A stretch of 64,000 nucleotides of DNA from Castor canadensis (lineage: Eukaryota; Chordata; Mammalia; Rodentia; Castoridae): positions 91,705,583 to 91,769,582 of the forward strand of contig NC_133390.1 of the NCBI RefSeq assembly GCF_047511655.1, read 5' to 3'. The notes beneath the pieces were generated by a model. It saw only the letters and a list, made by a program, of their open reading frames with translations. It did not search any database and was not told the origin of the DNA. Positions 46,730-58,823 of this stretch are shown here, piece by piece (the first letter of the stretch is position 1; every line of letters begins with the position of its first letter). Made by a program: the position numbers and the translations under genes.

Positions 46730-47049
46730 TAGACTGGGCCAGGAGGCTCACACCTGTAATTTTAGCTACTCAGGAGGCGGAGGTTAGGAGAATTACAGTT
46801 CAAGACCAGCTCAGATAAAAAGTCCATGAGAGTTTACATCAATCAGTTAAGGAAAAAAAAGTAAGCTGGGCATGCTGGCACACAACTGTCATCCCCAGGT
46901 ATGAGGAAAGTATAAATAAGAGGAACATGGTCCAGGCCAGTGCAAGATCCTATTAAAAAAAAAATGAAAGTGAAAAGATCTGGGGGCATGGCTCAAATGG
47001 TAGAGCACTTGCCTGGCAAGCACAATGCCCTGAGTTAAAGGGGAAAAAA
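46730..47049 (+). mobile_element. Composite SINE B1-B1-ID with 17-bp duplication
   Basis: First B1 (46733-46855, 'ctcacacctgtaattttagc'), second B1-like unit (46864-46975, 'gctgggcatgctggcacaca', 'catggtccaggccagtgcaa'), then ID (46978-47038, 'catggctcaaatggtagagc') and an A-rich tail. The flanks 46713-46729 and 47050-47066 match in 16 of 17 positions ('agaaatagaaaatattc'). The whole composite therefore lies within one duplication. Confidence 0.88.
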
Positions 47050-47066
47050 AGAAATAGAAAGTATTC

Positions 47067-47834
47067 ATAATGTATAGTCATTGTCCTGAGCAAGTTATGC
47101 CAAAAATACACAGATTTTGTTCTGCCAATGTAGCTGCAGGGTACACTAGGAAGAATGAATCCTCATTTGTTTAGGAAGCCTCCCATATCACTTTATCTTC
47201 TTAATGCACTGAAGAACAGGCTATCCTGTGGATTTAAGATTGAGTCAGGACAATTGCACAGCAAGGATTAATAGGCCATAAGTAAAATTTTGTCATCAAG
47301 TCACAAACTTTGCTTTCTCAGCCCTGAGACCAGGACACCCTTTCATTTGTGTGAACACAGACACTCAACATTTCTGAAAGAGGTCAGCAGAAGATGCAAA
47401 TGAACGTCTGTGTGTATTTTCACACACATATACTTCTGAATCAATGTAAACAAGTAGCTCCAGCTTAGAAAGGAATGAACACTGGCAAGGTCAGATGGTT
47501 TGGACACACAGGAATTTTTATGTTCAAGCAGAAGGGCTAAAAAGAAGTTCATTTCCTATGTAAGCAAGGTTTGAGTATTACACTGAGAGGGAATTAGAGC
47601 TATGTGAAGCCCCACTGATCGGCTTCTGACTCTGAACGAATGAAAACTCCACCTTGCTGCTATTGAAAGACTTCTGGTCTAATCAAGAGAAAGGAAATCA
47701 ACCCTCAAAAGAGATAGACATTAAAAAGTCAGATTTTTGCTTTTTTGCATGTGGCTTCCTTGTTTTGCTAATTCCCCAATAGTGTGCATATACCTCCCAC
47801 TCTGTAGGCACTGTCTTACTTTCTCCTTGTTAAA
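47067..47834. other. Unique sequence, nothing recognised
   Basis: No repeat or exon recognised. Confidence 0.4.
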
Positions 47835-48055
47835 CAAAGAGATTGCTAAAGTGGAATCAGCAAGCAGGACAGCTTGTAGCTGACTTTGGGCAAGTCATTC
47901 TCTCTCCCGTTCTCTCTCTCTCTCTCTTTCTCCCCCCCACCCCCCTTTCTGGCTCTCATTTATCCTTATCTGTGAAAACAAGACACTGGACTGGGTTGAC
48001 CTATGGTCCTGGGCTTTCCAAATCCCCTGTGAAGCTTCAATGGAGGCACAGACTG
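47835..48055 (+). mobile_element. MIR-like relic with internal CT repeat
   Basis: 'tgactttgggcaagtcattc' and 'tctcatttatccttatctgt' follow the MIR order. A (CT)n run then poly-C (47899-47947) has grown inside it. Confidence 0.45.
47899..47947 (+). repeat. (CT)n / poly-C microsatellite
   Basis: CT dinucleotides leading into C runs. Confidence 0.9.
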
Positions 48056-48060
48056 TAGGT

Positions 48061-48275
48061 CTGAGCATGGGCTCCACAGGTGAATTGCCTGGATTCAATA
48101 GCAGAATTATACTTACTGTCCATGTTTTCGACTAAGTTGCTTGCTATGCCTCAGTTTCATCATTTGTAAAATGAGGATAAAGTGACTTCCTCTCTCCTTG
48201 GGTGGGGATGAGAATTTAAGGAGGAGAACTGTACCTGGCCTTTAGGGAATAGTCAATAAATGTTAATTATTGTCA
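48061..48275 (+). mobile_element. MIR SINE
   Basis: Clear MIR order: 'gagcatgggctccacaggtg', 'cctggattcaatagcagaat', 'cctcagtttcatcatttgta' and 'agtcaataaatgttaattat'. Confidence 0.85.
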
Positions 48276-48424
48276 TTTATCTTCACATCAAAAATATAAA
48301 GGACTTACCAGATAGATTTTGCCACTAGAAGACATTGAACATTGTTGGCCCCAAATGTAAAGTTAATTCCTCCTTAGTAAAAACCATGGCCTAAACCCCA
48401 TCAAAAACACATGGGCTTGAAATA

Positions 48425-48495
48425 TTGGTTCCTCTCATTTTAGAGGAAACTGAGAAAGAGAAGCTTATCAACTTCTTCATGGTCACACAGGATGT
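48425..48495 (-). mobile_element. MIR SINE core fragment
   Basis: 'cctctcattttagaggaaac' and 'cttcttcatggtcacacagg' match the inverse MIR core. Confidence 0.5.
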
Positions 48496-50198
48496 ATTTT
48501 TTAATATTTCACAACTAACTCTCCAGGAAAAAAAAGCCAAATTTGGAGCATGTGCCATTTTCCTTGGTATAAATATTTCCACTTGGGTCAATTTCAAGCT
48601 ACAAGTGTGGCATTCCTGAGGCTGAAAGAGTTGGGAAGAGCTGAGCACAATTGACTCTCCAGAGCCACACACTTCAGAGTAATGAAAATATCATGAGGTA
48701 AGTAGCCAAGTCCATGGAGACTCACTCCACTGCTTCACAGTGGACCTGGCTTTCTACTCCTGCCTCTCAACCCAGTGCTAGAATGCAAAGCAAATTATAT
48801 GCATGCTCCTTATATAGCACCTACTTTAAATTTTCAAAACTCAGGTGTTGTGTTCCAGTGTGCAAATTTGAATAGAGGTCTGAGCTATGTTTTAACTCTA
48901 TATACTTTCTTCTTATTAGCAGAAAAGAACAATTGCTTCACATCAAAGAACTAAGAACTGACTTATTTCTGCTATCTACTTCTGTGTGGTACTACAGTTA
49001 ATAGTACAATTTATTTGTAAGCTACTATAAATACAATGTTTTTTTTTTAAATCAGATTTTTCTCTTTATTTATAAATTAAATCTAGTCTTCAACAACGTA
49101 TGAATTTCCTGGTTAGTTGGTATGTTTTAAAATGTTTGGATCACACAATTGCTATTATGATGAAAAATATATATTATGCATTCTTTCTTGAGTATTTTAT
49201 GCAAATTATGTTTCTTAGTTGCAGTTGTTGATTCATTTCTGCTAGCTTATTAATAACACATTACCAGATGTTTCTAAATCTCGCCATACAATTCCAATTC
49301 TTGATCGAGCCTGACACACAGAATTTCACCCTAAGAGCCTTTTCTTTCTATTCTTAATTTAGAATATGCATTGACTTAGCATTTTAAAATTTACTATAAG
49401 AATAAATAAGTAAGAAGATGCTCAATTTCTAATCCTCTGTGGTAGCTAAAATACCATTTTGTGCACCATAAAGCAGCTATTTGAATTTATTCACAGATAA
49501 CATGTTGGTAGCAAGCAAGCAATAAAAGTGGAACTGTGTATTCCCACCTACACAGTTCAGAGGTTTATTCTGCCTCCGAGACTTTCTGGGACCTCAGGCT
49601 TCAGGGCTGCCTCGTGGTCTCAGTTGCATGGTGTTGACGGAGACTGGAGTCAGGGAGCACCCCCTAAACAGTCTCTGCTGGCATTTCAAGTAAGGCCACA
49701 TTCAGGGCTCAGTTACCCTAGCTGTCACTGACCCCTTCTCAGCTCTGCAAGTTCAAGGAAACAAAAGGGAACACTGAGATAGAAGTGGAAATTGACTTTG
49801 GCACTTCTCTTTTTTTTTTATTCCTTCAACACCAAATACCTGCCTCAGAGCATCCACCTTCAAGAGTTTTGGATAAACTAATTCAGGCCTACTGCTAATA
49901 TGTCAATAACTTGATGTTATCCCTGACCCTAACACAAATATCTTCCTGGTGATCCATAACAGAACCAAAGAATAATTTGTTCTAAGGTGGGATTTCAAGA
50001 ACTGTCACACCAGAAAAGTTTGGAGGGAAGGCTATCTCCCTCAGTCACTGAAACGACACCACGTTTAGAGTCAACTCCAGCTAATTCCTCCTGTCCCCTA
50101 CTACACTGGCCCCTCACCTCTGTGTAATCCCTAAATAATTCTCTGTGCACCAACAGTAGTGTCCTATCTCCTCCATTCAATGGAAGATATGGTCAGCA
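48496..50198. other. Unique sequence, nothing recognised
   Basis: T-runs at 49040-49048 and 49809-49818. No exon or repeat family recognised. Confidence 0.4.
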
Positions 50199-50229
50199 TG
50201 TTTTTCAAAATACAGTATTTTGAAAAACA
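50199..50229. other. Perfect 31-bp palindrome
   Basis: Arms of 15 bp, 'tgtttttcaaaatac' and 'gtattttgaaaaaca', around a single A. Confidence 0.97.
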
Positions 50230-50273
50230 AGCTATTTCACATATGTTATATTAAAGGAGCCTTTAAAAAATTG

Positions 50274-50413
50274 CCTGGTTGTGTATGGTGGTACATGTCT
50301 ATAATTTGAGCGCTTAGGAGACTGAGGCAAGAGGATCAAGAGTTCAAGGCTAGCCTGGGCTACACAGTGAGCCCATGTCTCAAAACAAACAAACAGAAAA
50401 AAAAAAAAAAAGC
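50274..50413 (+). mobile_element. B1 monomer SINE
   Basis: 'ttgtgtatggtggtacatgt', 'gactgaggcaagaggatcaa' and 'aggctagcctgggctacaca', then an A-rich tail. No ID partner. Confidence 0.9.
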
Positions 50414-50479
50414 CATGACCATGGAAACTCTTTTTTCCTTTTCACTAAGAATAACAGCCATGGATCAACCTAATTTCTA

Positions 50480-50605
50480 AATGCTTTATACCTGTTAGGT
50501 GATTTTTGTTCTCTTTCCACCCTTATAAGTTAAGTACTGTTATCCCCTTTTTCACATGAAGGGAAACCGAGGCACAGGAAGAGCAAGTCACTAAATTGGG
50601 GTCTG
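50480..50605 (-). mobile_element. MIR SINE fragment
   Basis: 'aagtactgttatcccctttt' and 'gaaaccgaggcacaggaaga' match the inverse MIR core. Confidence 0.7.
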
Positions 50606-51118
50606 AAATGGAAATATGAAGTTTCTCCTTTACCCTACCTCATTTTTAAACTAAGAGATTGGATCAGACCCTAAGCTCCTAGTGTCCAACTCTGACACTA
50701 GGTCCGGTTTGGTTTTAACATTGTGTAATTGGCATTCTCTTCGGTTCACAGGACAGAACAGTATTTTTGCCCCATCAGTGAACATTGTTGAATTTTTTTT
50801 GTCTGCAACTTTCTTGTTTATCAAAAGAAAACAAATGGGAAGGAGGTGCTCTTGCCTTAGCTTCATTACAGAACTGGGTTGTGTCAGAAGACTTCTGTCT
50901 ATTTTTGCCTAAGCTGTTACTTTCTGGCTGCACAAATGCCTTGCTTTTCCTGGGGTTGAGTTCTTTTCCAGTGGAAAATGCAGGCAGAAGCAAGCTATTA
51001 GATTGCTGTTCAGAATACTGGACACATATTCATTTTGTAGTCACTACCTACCATTGGTTTTTCTATTAATGTCCAAATACAAGGGGACCATATGAGAAAG
51101 ATAGTTAACATATTTTGT
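50606..51118. other. Unique sequence, nothing recognised
   Basis: Overlapping chance ORFs on both strands; no domain recognised. Confidence 0.4.
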
Positions 51119-51131
51119 AAAGGTAAAAATG

Positions 51132-51607
51132 GCCAGGCACCAATGGCTCACACCTGTAATTCTTGCTATTTAGGAGGTTGAAATAGGGAGAATCTTGGTT
51201 TGAAGCTAGACCTGACAAAAAGTTTGAGAGACACCCCCCACACACACCGCATCTCAACCCATAGCTGGGTGTGATGGCACACACCTTTCATCCCAAACTA
51301 TGCAGGAGGTTGAGATTAGGACAACAGAAGTTCCAGGCCAGTCCAGGTAAAAAAAAGTTCATGAGACCCCATCTGAATGGATAAAAGCAGGGTGTGGTGG
51401 TACACACCTGCCATTCCAGCAACAATAGGAAGCTTACAATAAGAGCATCGTGGTCCAGGCCAGTCTGAGCAAAAAGCAAGACCCTATCTCCAAAATAACC
51501 AGAGCACAAAGAACTGGAGATGTGGTTCAAGCAGCAGAGCACCTGCCTTTTAAGTGTGAAGTCCTGAGTTCAAACTCCAGTATCACCAAAATACAAAACA
51601 AAATTAA
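51132..51607 (+). mobile_element. Four-unit composite SINE, B1-B1-B1-ID, with perfect 13-bp duplication
   Basis: Unit 1 B1-like (51132-51235, 'caatggctcacacctgtaat'); unit 2 B1-like (51262-51386, 'tagctgggtgtgatggcaca'); unit 3 B1-like (51387-51513, 'agcagggtgtggtggtacac'); unit 4 ID (51514-51590, 'gatgtggttcaagcagcaga', 'ctgagttcaaactccagtat'); then an A-rich tail. Bounded by identical 'aaaggtaaaaatg' at 51119-51131 and 51608-51620. The position of the duplication shows that the four units were inserted together or behave as one element. Confidence 0.9.
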
Positions 51608-51824
51608 AAAGGTAAAAATGAAGAAACAAGGTGTCTTTTCAGATAGTTTGACTTTCCAGACAATATTTTACACATAGAGATGAATATGGAAAGATTCAAT
51701 TTAACGTTAACAGCAAGTATTTAAAATAATTTCTGAGTTCTTAATAGACCAAGTACTAATTCCATTATTTAAAAAAGATATTAACTGAGTCAGTGCCATG
51801 TTATATTCTAGCTATGTATGTTAC

Positions 51825-52075
51825 AGCATTTACTTTTGTGCTACTTTTGTACTAAGCACAGTGGTAAGCACTGTTACATGGATTATCTTATTTATTTCTC
51901 ACAAGCTAAGTTCAGAGATGAGTGCAGTGATCATTCCCATTTTACAAGTGAAGAGATTGAGGGTGGGTAACTGGCCTTAGGTCATGTAGCCAATAAATTG
52001 ATAGAGCCAAGATTCAGGTCCAGATTTCTCAGACCACGTAGCCCCAAATTCTTAATCATTGTGCTTTGCTATCCT
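51825..52075 (-). mobile_element. MIR SINE, nearly full length
   Basis: 'ctaagcacagtggtaagcac', 'tgttacatggattatcttat', 'cccattttacaagtgaagag', 'gtcatgtagccaataaattg' and 'cttaatcattgtgctttgct' give the full inverse MIR order. Confidence 0.88.
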
Positions 52076-52081
52076 GTGAGG

Positions 52082-52420
52082 GAAGAAAAGAAAGATAAAT
52101 GATAGCACTTTCTCCTCTCAAAGAGCCCACTGTGATAGAGAGATAATACATATTCAGAAATAACTGCAACGCAAGGCAGAGTGCAGCCTATCAATCATTG
52201 GAGGAAAGCGCTGGCATCAGAGGGAGTGCAGAAGAGGGAAAGTGCTCTGTCTGGAGGGATGAGCTAGCGTCATGGAGGAGGTAGTGTTTATATTGAGCCA
52301 AAAGGGATTTTAACCAAGAGGCTTGAAGAAAAAGTTTCCCAGCCAGAGGGAATGGTGGATGCCAAGGCTCAGGAGAGCAGAAGCCTGGAGTGAAAGTCTG
52401 TGAGCTTGACTCACAAGAAC
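52082..52420 (-). mobile_element. L2-like relic
   Basis: 'ctcaaagagcccactgtgat', 'gcaaggcagagtgcagccta', 'catggaggaggtagtgttta' and 'ccagagggaatggtggatgc' match the order of a common old repeat I take to be inverse L2. Confidence 0.45.
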
Positions 52421-53018
52421 CTTAGAAAAACAATATGAAACAAGACTCAGTCATGCTCATTTGTCTCCAGTACTCAACATAAGTATCAAAAAATACATGG
52501 AATAAATGAATTTATTTGGGAAAAACAGTAGAAAACAGGCTTTGAAAGTCCTGGAAATTTATAAAAAGATTAGGTGTTCTTCTGTTTGCAGTACAAAACT
52601 ATCAAATGTGGAACTATTGAGTAAGGGACACCATCTGAGCTTCACATGAATGGGGAGGTCAGTTAAAGGACAGTCAGGCTTACAGAAGACTGGAGGTCAG
52701 GAGCTAATAAACAGTCCAGGAATGTTATCTCAATGTCAAGGTACAGACATTGAGATAAGGAAAGGACAGGGACCACCAAGGGCACCCCTTGAGGGAAAAC
52801 TCTCTTCCTTTACCACCAGCCTTTCCTACCTCAGCTGTAGGCAACAGAAAGTTCTTACAGTGATTCAAATCCTGCTGGGTGAAAACAGTGCTCAGCAGAA
52901 GAGAAAAACCAATTAACTAATCAGCTAGCACTGTATCTGAATGACTACTAGTGGATAACCCCAAACATCTGCCTGGAAGTTCCCAATATCCACCTGTTTG
53001 GCAATAAAGACCGAATAT
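52421..53018. other. Unique sequence, nothing recognised
   Basis: No repeat or exon recognised. Confidence 0.4.
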
Positions 53019-53108
53019 ACGGGCTAGCAGAGTGGCTGAAGTGGGAGTGCCTACCTGGCAAGTGTGAGGCCCTGAGTTCAAACCCCTGTACCACCAAATA
53101 GAAAAAAA
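53019..53108 (+). mobile_element. ID SINE (dID type)
   Basis: 'gctagcagagtggctgaagt' and 'ccctgagttcaaacccctgt' are the A- and B-box regions, followed by an A-rich tail. Confidence 0.9.
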
Positions 53109-53367
53109 TATATATCTCATTTTTGGACTGGGCTTTTTGCTTTTTGGCTTTTTGCTAAGGGCTTTGTGGTCTGATGAAGTCAACATCTCCATCTTCAAAT
53201 TACTTATGGAAGTAACTTTTCATAGGTCAGCGGCCATCTAGTCTAAATTTCTGCCCTGATGATGGGTTCACTGGTAGCAGAGTTTAACTCTAAAAATACA
53301 GGTAGTATTCTCTGGATTCTTCAGGGGAAAAGTTCCCGTAGGGCCTGGCCCTTTTAAGGTACTTACT

Positions 53368-53458
53368 AAGCTGGAGGTGTGGCTCAAGTGGTAGAGCACC
53401 TGCCTAGCAAGCATGAAACCCTGAGTTCAAACCCAAGTACCACACACACAAAGAAAAG
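53368..53458 (+). mobile_element. ID SINE (dID type)
   Basis: 'gctggaggtgtggctcaagt' and 'ccctgagttcaaacccaagt', then an A-rich tail. Flanks 'aaggtacttact' (53356-53367) and 'aaggtctttact' (53459-53470) are a probable duplication with two mismatches. Confidence 0.9.
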
Positions 53459-53470
53459 AAGGTCTTTACT

Positions 53471-55444
53471 GCACTTGGCACCCCATTCCAAGTTAAATAA
53501 CAGGAATCTCAGCAAAATATTTCACTAACAGTAATACAAATGTGACTGAGTATTGGAATTGGATGAAACCAAACAATAAGAGCCTCCCTTCGTTCCCTTT
53601 CTTCCCAGAATAGAGAGAATCCACAACACCTAGAACCACACATGTCCGTTTTTTTTCCCTAGGTTCACTGCTTCAGTAATCTCCCTCCACGATGGAAGAG
53701 AGAAAAGAGACTGGATAGATTTCCCCTCCTAGGGAGTGAAAGCACTATGGATATGTCCTCACACCTAGCTAGATTAGTATTTATTCTAGGAATTATGTCC
53801 ACAATGTATTTTTAAGTGAAGACTATTTCAAAGCAATACTGGGAAGAAAAGTACATACCCATCCTAAAGTGCTGGTGACGCTTAACATACAAGAGAAATT
53901 CTGAGTGTTTTTAACCTTCTTTTTCCTTACCTAAACTTTCTAACATTTATAATCTTTTAAAAATTGCTTTCCGAACTAGAAAAGGCAATTTTTAATTTTA
54001 AAAATTGTAAAAGTTACAGTGAAAAATATATTAACACAGCTGAGTATTCTCTAGGCACAGTAATTTTATGAACATGCCACAGTTGACCAAAGGGTAATGC
54101 CAAGTCACAGCTGGGACTGTCTGCACTTGTGCTGGCCCAAGGCTTCCCACTCCTGATGCCACCATTCCTCACCACTGTCATTGCCCACAACTATGACACA
54201 TGGGATCCTTAACTGACACTCTATTTTCCCTTAGCAATAACAACCAGAAACAGAAGACCACCTCCATCCTCTTTTCTCCCACTACATTTGTCCTCGTCAG
54301 TCCAGATTTTCTGGAAACTAGACAGCACTCACTGCCATAACCCATCAGATCTGTGCCCATACTGGTGACCACAGAGGCCACTTCCTCAGTACAGAGATGC
54401 CTGAAGTCCACAACCTTTTCTTTGGCTAAGTTACAAGGTTCCTTAAAGCAAACTTTCCTAACAACATGCTGATTTTTCTCCCAGTGACCAGTCTGAATGT
54501 TACCTTCTTCCCATGATTTGCAAATGCTTCATAGGAAGCCAAGGCACTGAGAAAGACATGATCCTCCTACCCTTCAGCTGTCTCTCTCCCCCCTGTGCTC
54601 ACCCCTCCAGCTCAACTGCAGAGAAACAAACCAAAAGCCTATGAATCTCTTGCAAGGCTCTTGTGTTCTTTGAAAGCAAGTCAGCCACAAATGGAATGCA
54701 TCTCAAATTTAATTTACTAATGACATGTGTTAGGATGAAGTCAGAATGGGATTTTCCAAAATGTTAAATTGTTTTGACCACTTTCACTACTAAAGCCTCT
54801 TTTTAACTTGGATGTAATTTTTAAACTATTTTTTAACAGTTCTTTTTAAATGCCCACAGTAGTTATTATTACTTACAGTATTGACTTATAATTCTTTTTT
54901 TCTCATAATAGACCATTGCTAAGAGAGATCAAAGTGATTTGTATGTCATGCAGAAGGAAAGTATGTCTTTTAGGATTGATCTGGAGCTTTATTTTAAAAA
55001 GCAAAAGAAAAACCAGAATATGTACCATCACTAGTCCTTCTCTCTGTCTTCATTCTTTGTGGGGAAAGGTAGACATCAATTCATGATAAGCCTCTGACTC
55101 AGAGACAGGACTGGGAGAATTAAAAACCTCAAAGAAGGTCCAGGATGACTATGGCACCACTTCCCCAGACCCCCACTCCAAACACTGCTAAATCCATCTT
55201 CACACAATCAGTGATGTTTATTTCTATCTGCACTTTTGATTTCATTCAGTAGTGAGCAAACTGCATCCTCATCCCCTTTAGCTGTCACCTGTACGCTCAT
55301 CTTGATCTTAACTACTCCTTTATAAAAGAAAACCAGTCTCTATGACTGCAGTTCATGCTAAGCTTGAATAAAAAACAATAGTTGGTTATCTCACTTTTGG
55401 TATGAATACATGGGGTGTAAAAATATCATATTTGCCATTTGCCA
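53471..55444. other. Unique sequence, nothing recognised
   Basis: No repeat or exon recognised. Confidence 0.4.
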
Positions 55445-55474
55445 TCTATATGATGGCAGCCACCATCATATAGA
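55445..55474. other. Perfect stem-loop sequence, 12-bp arms
   Basis: Arms 'tctatatgatgg' and 'ccatcatataga' with loop 'cagcca'. Confidence 0.95.
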
Positions 55475-56384
55475 AAACATGACTGTCCCCAAGAACAGAT
55501 TTTTAGCAAGAGATGTAATGCATAGACTGCCACCTCTATTGCCTACAGGAGTTCAGCAGGTAATTCAATTAGCAAGGCAAATAGATGGTATATCACAGGG
55601 AGGGGTTAGACTGAGGAGGTAGAGATCACACACTATCGTGAAAAAGCAGCAAGGTGAAGAGTTCCGTGCTGTCAAATCTTCAGATTTTGCCTTAATTAAG
55701 AGGTCTATCATCTCTCTCAGTTGCTTGACCATAAGGATCAGATTAACAGGGAGGCTCTTTGGTTAGTTAGGTGCTTTTGTAATAAGGATTCAATTGAAGG
55801 GTCTATACCTTGAAGCCAGAGTCAAGTCCCCAGAAAGTGCTGGAAAAGCCAACTCCAAACCTTTCTACTTCTATCCTCAGAGAGTAACATGTTATCATGA
55901 AAAGAAAAATTGTCATGAAATGTTTCAGGGCAAGAGTATTTTGGTATTCCTCATGTTGGATCCTACAGTGGTAACTGTGTACACTGCTACCCTAAGGCCC
56001 AACTTAAATATGGCTCATGGCGCCTCCTCTTAGGAAAGACACCAGTGTCAACTGCTCCAAAAGATAATACCCAAAACAATTGGGAAAACAGGCTTTCAAT
56101 GTTAAAACAAAACAAACAAAAAACAACTAAAAACAAAAAACTTACACACCTCTGATTTTAGAAAGGCTTCAACTAAAAAAAGACCTCAGCTACATGTATT
56201 ATGTCAATTCTTTGATTTGCATTTTTGATAATATAGCAAATTAATGCCACCTCTCTACTCCATTTTTTGCTTCATACATCTAACCATTCTTCCACTGAAC
56301 CATTAAGGTGGTTGTTAAAAGGGATGAATTCAGCCAGACCTTTCCATTCTTATGTAACGATGATAATATAAACTATTATTTCAA
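55475..56384. other. Unique sequence, nothing recognised
   Basis: An A/C simple tract lies at 56104-56142. No exon. Confidence 0.4.
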
Positions 56385-56650
56385 GACTGTTGATTGAGCT
56401 CCTTCTATGTGCACAAAAATATAGACGGATAAGGAAAAGTCCTTGTTCTGCATGAATCCTAGTCTGAATGAGTGTCCATCAATAACTAACCATCTGACTG
56501 TGTAACAGCAAGCATGTTTGTGAACAAAATGCTATGGCAATCTAGGTAAGAGATTTCCTAATTCTGTCTGGGAGGTACAGAAAGGGACATTTAAGCTAGC
56601 CTTTAAATGATAGTAAAATATAGGAAAGGTTGTTCTAGAAACACAAAACA
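56385..56650 (-). mobile_element. L2-like relic
   Basis: 'ttgattgagctccttctatg', 'gacggataaggaaaagtcct', 'acaaaatgctatggcaatct' and 'aggaaaggttgttctagaaa' follow the same order as the relic at 52082. Confidence 0.45.
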
Positions 56651-58813
56651 GAATTTCATACATGAAAAACCCAATATCTGGTTACTAAACAATTATGAAG
56701 TATATTTTTTTAATTTGGCTTCATCTTAGATTTTCACTTTACTTTGGCTTAATTTTTATGAAGAGCACCTGAGAAATTTGTAAATTATCTTTTAGTCCTA
56801 TATTGTCCTTGGGTTTAGCTGGGGTCACATTATAAGTGTTTCTCATCTCCTTCTTAGCTCCTAACTTTCTCTAAATAGGATCCCATAAAGTGACACAATG
56901 ACATTTAATAACAAACCCAATGCATAAAACTGCTGAAGTGTTTGAAAAATATAAAAGCTTTATGACAATACATATCAAATGATACAGAATATGAAAAGTC
57001 CTGGAACATTAGTGGGATTGGCTAGAAATAAATCCATCATAAATTAACCTCAGATTGATACAAGTGGAAATGGCAATTATATAGAATCAGAAAAGATTTT
57101 CAAAGCCAATACATTTTATGTTATTAGACTGATGTCCAGACACCATAAATGGTTCATTGTCATTTGATGACTGTGCCGACCTATTTAATTTTTGAGACCT
57201 AATCATGGTAATTCCCAAGAGATGAACTATGGGTGAAAATCATGAGCTTTTTTTGTAACACAATAAGCCACAGTGCCCTGCCCCCATCTGAAACTGTAAA
57301 AAACAAGAAAACACACCACATGTCTTCAGATTTATCATGCCACATGCCTACAAGATAATTATCATTTGTCATTTAAGTTTATACATAAAAAATCTGATAA
57401 AAGATAGGCAAAATTAAATCAAATGCTTTTAGTAGGCACTAAATGAATTCTCCCTACTAATGTTTGCATTGCTAGACTATCTATTTGTAGATCATCTGTC
57501 ATGTGTTCCCAAAGGGTTCTATTTTCTGAAATGATACTTAAAGTATGTTATGAATCAGCTAATTATACAATAACCTTTACCAGAAGCAAAACCAGAATTA
57601 CATGGACTTCAGGACAGTTATTTCTAATCCCCATTTTAAATTACATCTATATCCTAAATCAGGAGGAGAAAAGAGAGACAGTTGGTAAACAAACCATCTA
57701 CAGTTAAAACCAATTGATGGATTTGTTTTGTTGGGCAATAAGTTAATGAGAGCTGCAAATCAGGAGATTTATATTTTCATAAACTAAATGTCACTTATAC
57801 ACACATCATTATCATTCCTAGTTAATGGTACTACTTAGCCCAGACTTACTATCCTTACCTGGTGAATTGTTTATGACACAGAGCAATAATCTCTAATGGG
57901 TTCCATAATACTCTTTGTGAAAAGGGACTAACAGATACATATGAATAAATTATCCCCAACTTAGATATTTTACCCTGTTCAATGAAGTTCAAAACCTTTC
58001 TTTTGTTTTGTTTTTCCATTGGCAGTAAGGGATCCAATAACGGCCTCTGTGATGGGAAGCATTCTACCTTGACATATTCTGGGACCTTTGGTTAAAATAT
58101 GCCAGGTGACAAAATGCTGCCCGCCCCCAACTCCTTTCCTTCTCCTAAGCTCTCCACCCACATTCTCTAGCATTACAGTATTTAGTACACTTTGATTACC
58201 GAACATTAGAACAATGTAGATAAACTGATGTGTAAGAGAGGGCGGGGCGAATAGCTTCCTTTTCCCATCACTTGTTAGCATATGGGGGAAAGACATACTT
58301 TGCAATGTTTGGTAGATAGACCATGTGGGTTAGCCCACATGATCACTTGTGAACTGATTGTTCCCATCAGATGAGTCAGTAGTGATGGGAATGCTAATTT
58401 TCTTATGGGACATTTGTCAATGTGATTCTGCAAAAAAGGTCTAGGGCTCTTTATCAGCAAGCCCCATGACAAGAAGGGCACTCACTATGATCCTAACTGG
58501 GTCATTTGATCTCTCATCATCCCCCAACTGTATCATATGTCACAATTTCTATGTGACTGCTAATAATTGAGTGGACACTGGCCAAATACATTTTCATGTT
58601 CTTATCTAGAGCTCCAAAGGCTTCCTGGAAAGGATGTGGAGGGGCTGAGATCTATTCCTAGTTATTCTCCTGGCTTTCTTTTCCATTTGTTCCTTCATGT
58701 CCTTCATTTCTTCTTCCCTGTTAGCAAAGAGCGGACAATGACAATAAACCTTCACACAGAGTTCACCACCCCAGTCATGGAAAGGAGGATCCCTTTTACC
58801 AAGTCCCTCCTAA
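56651..58813. other. Unique sequence, nothing recognised
   Basis: No repeat or exon recognised. Confidence 0.4.
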
Positions 58814-58823
58814 ATCCTTCTTT

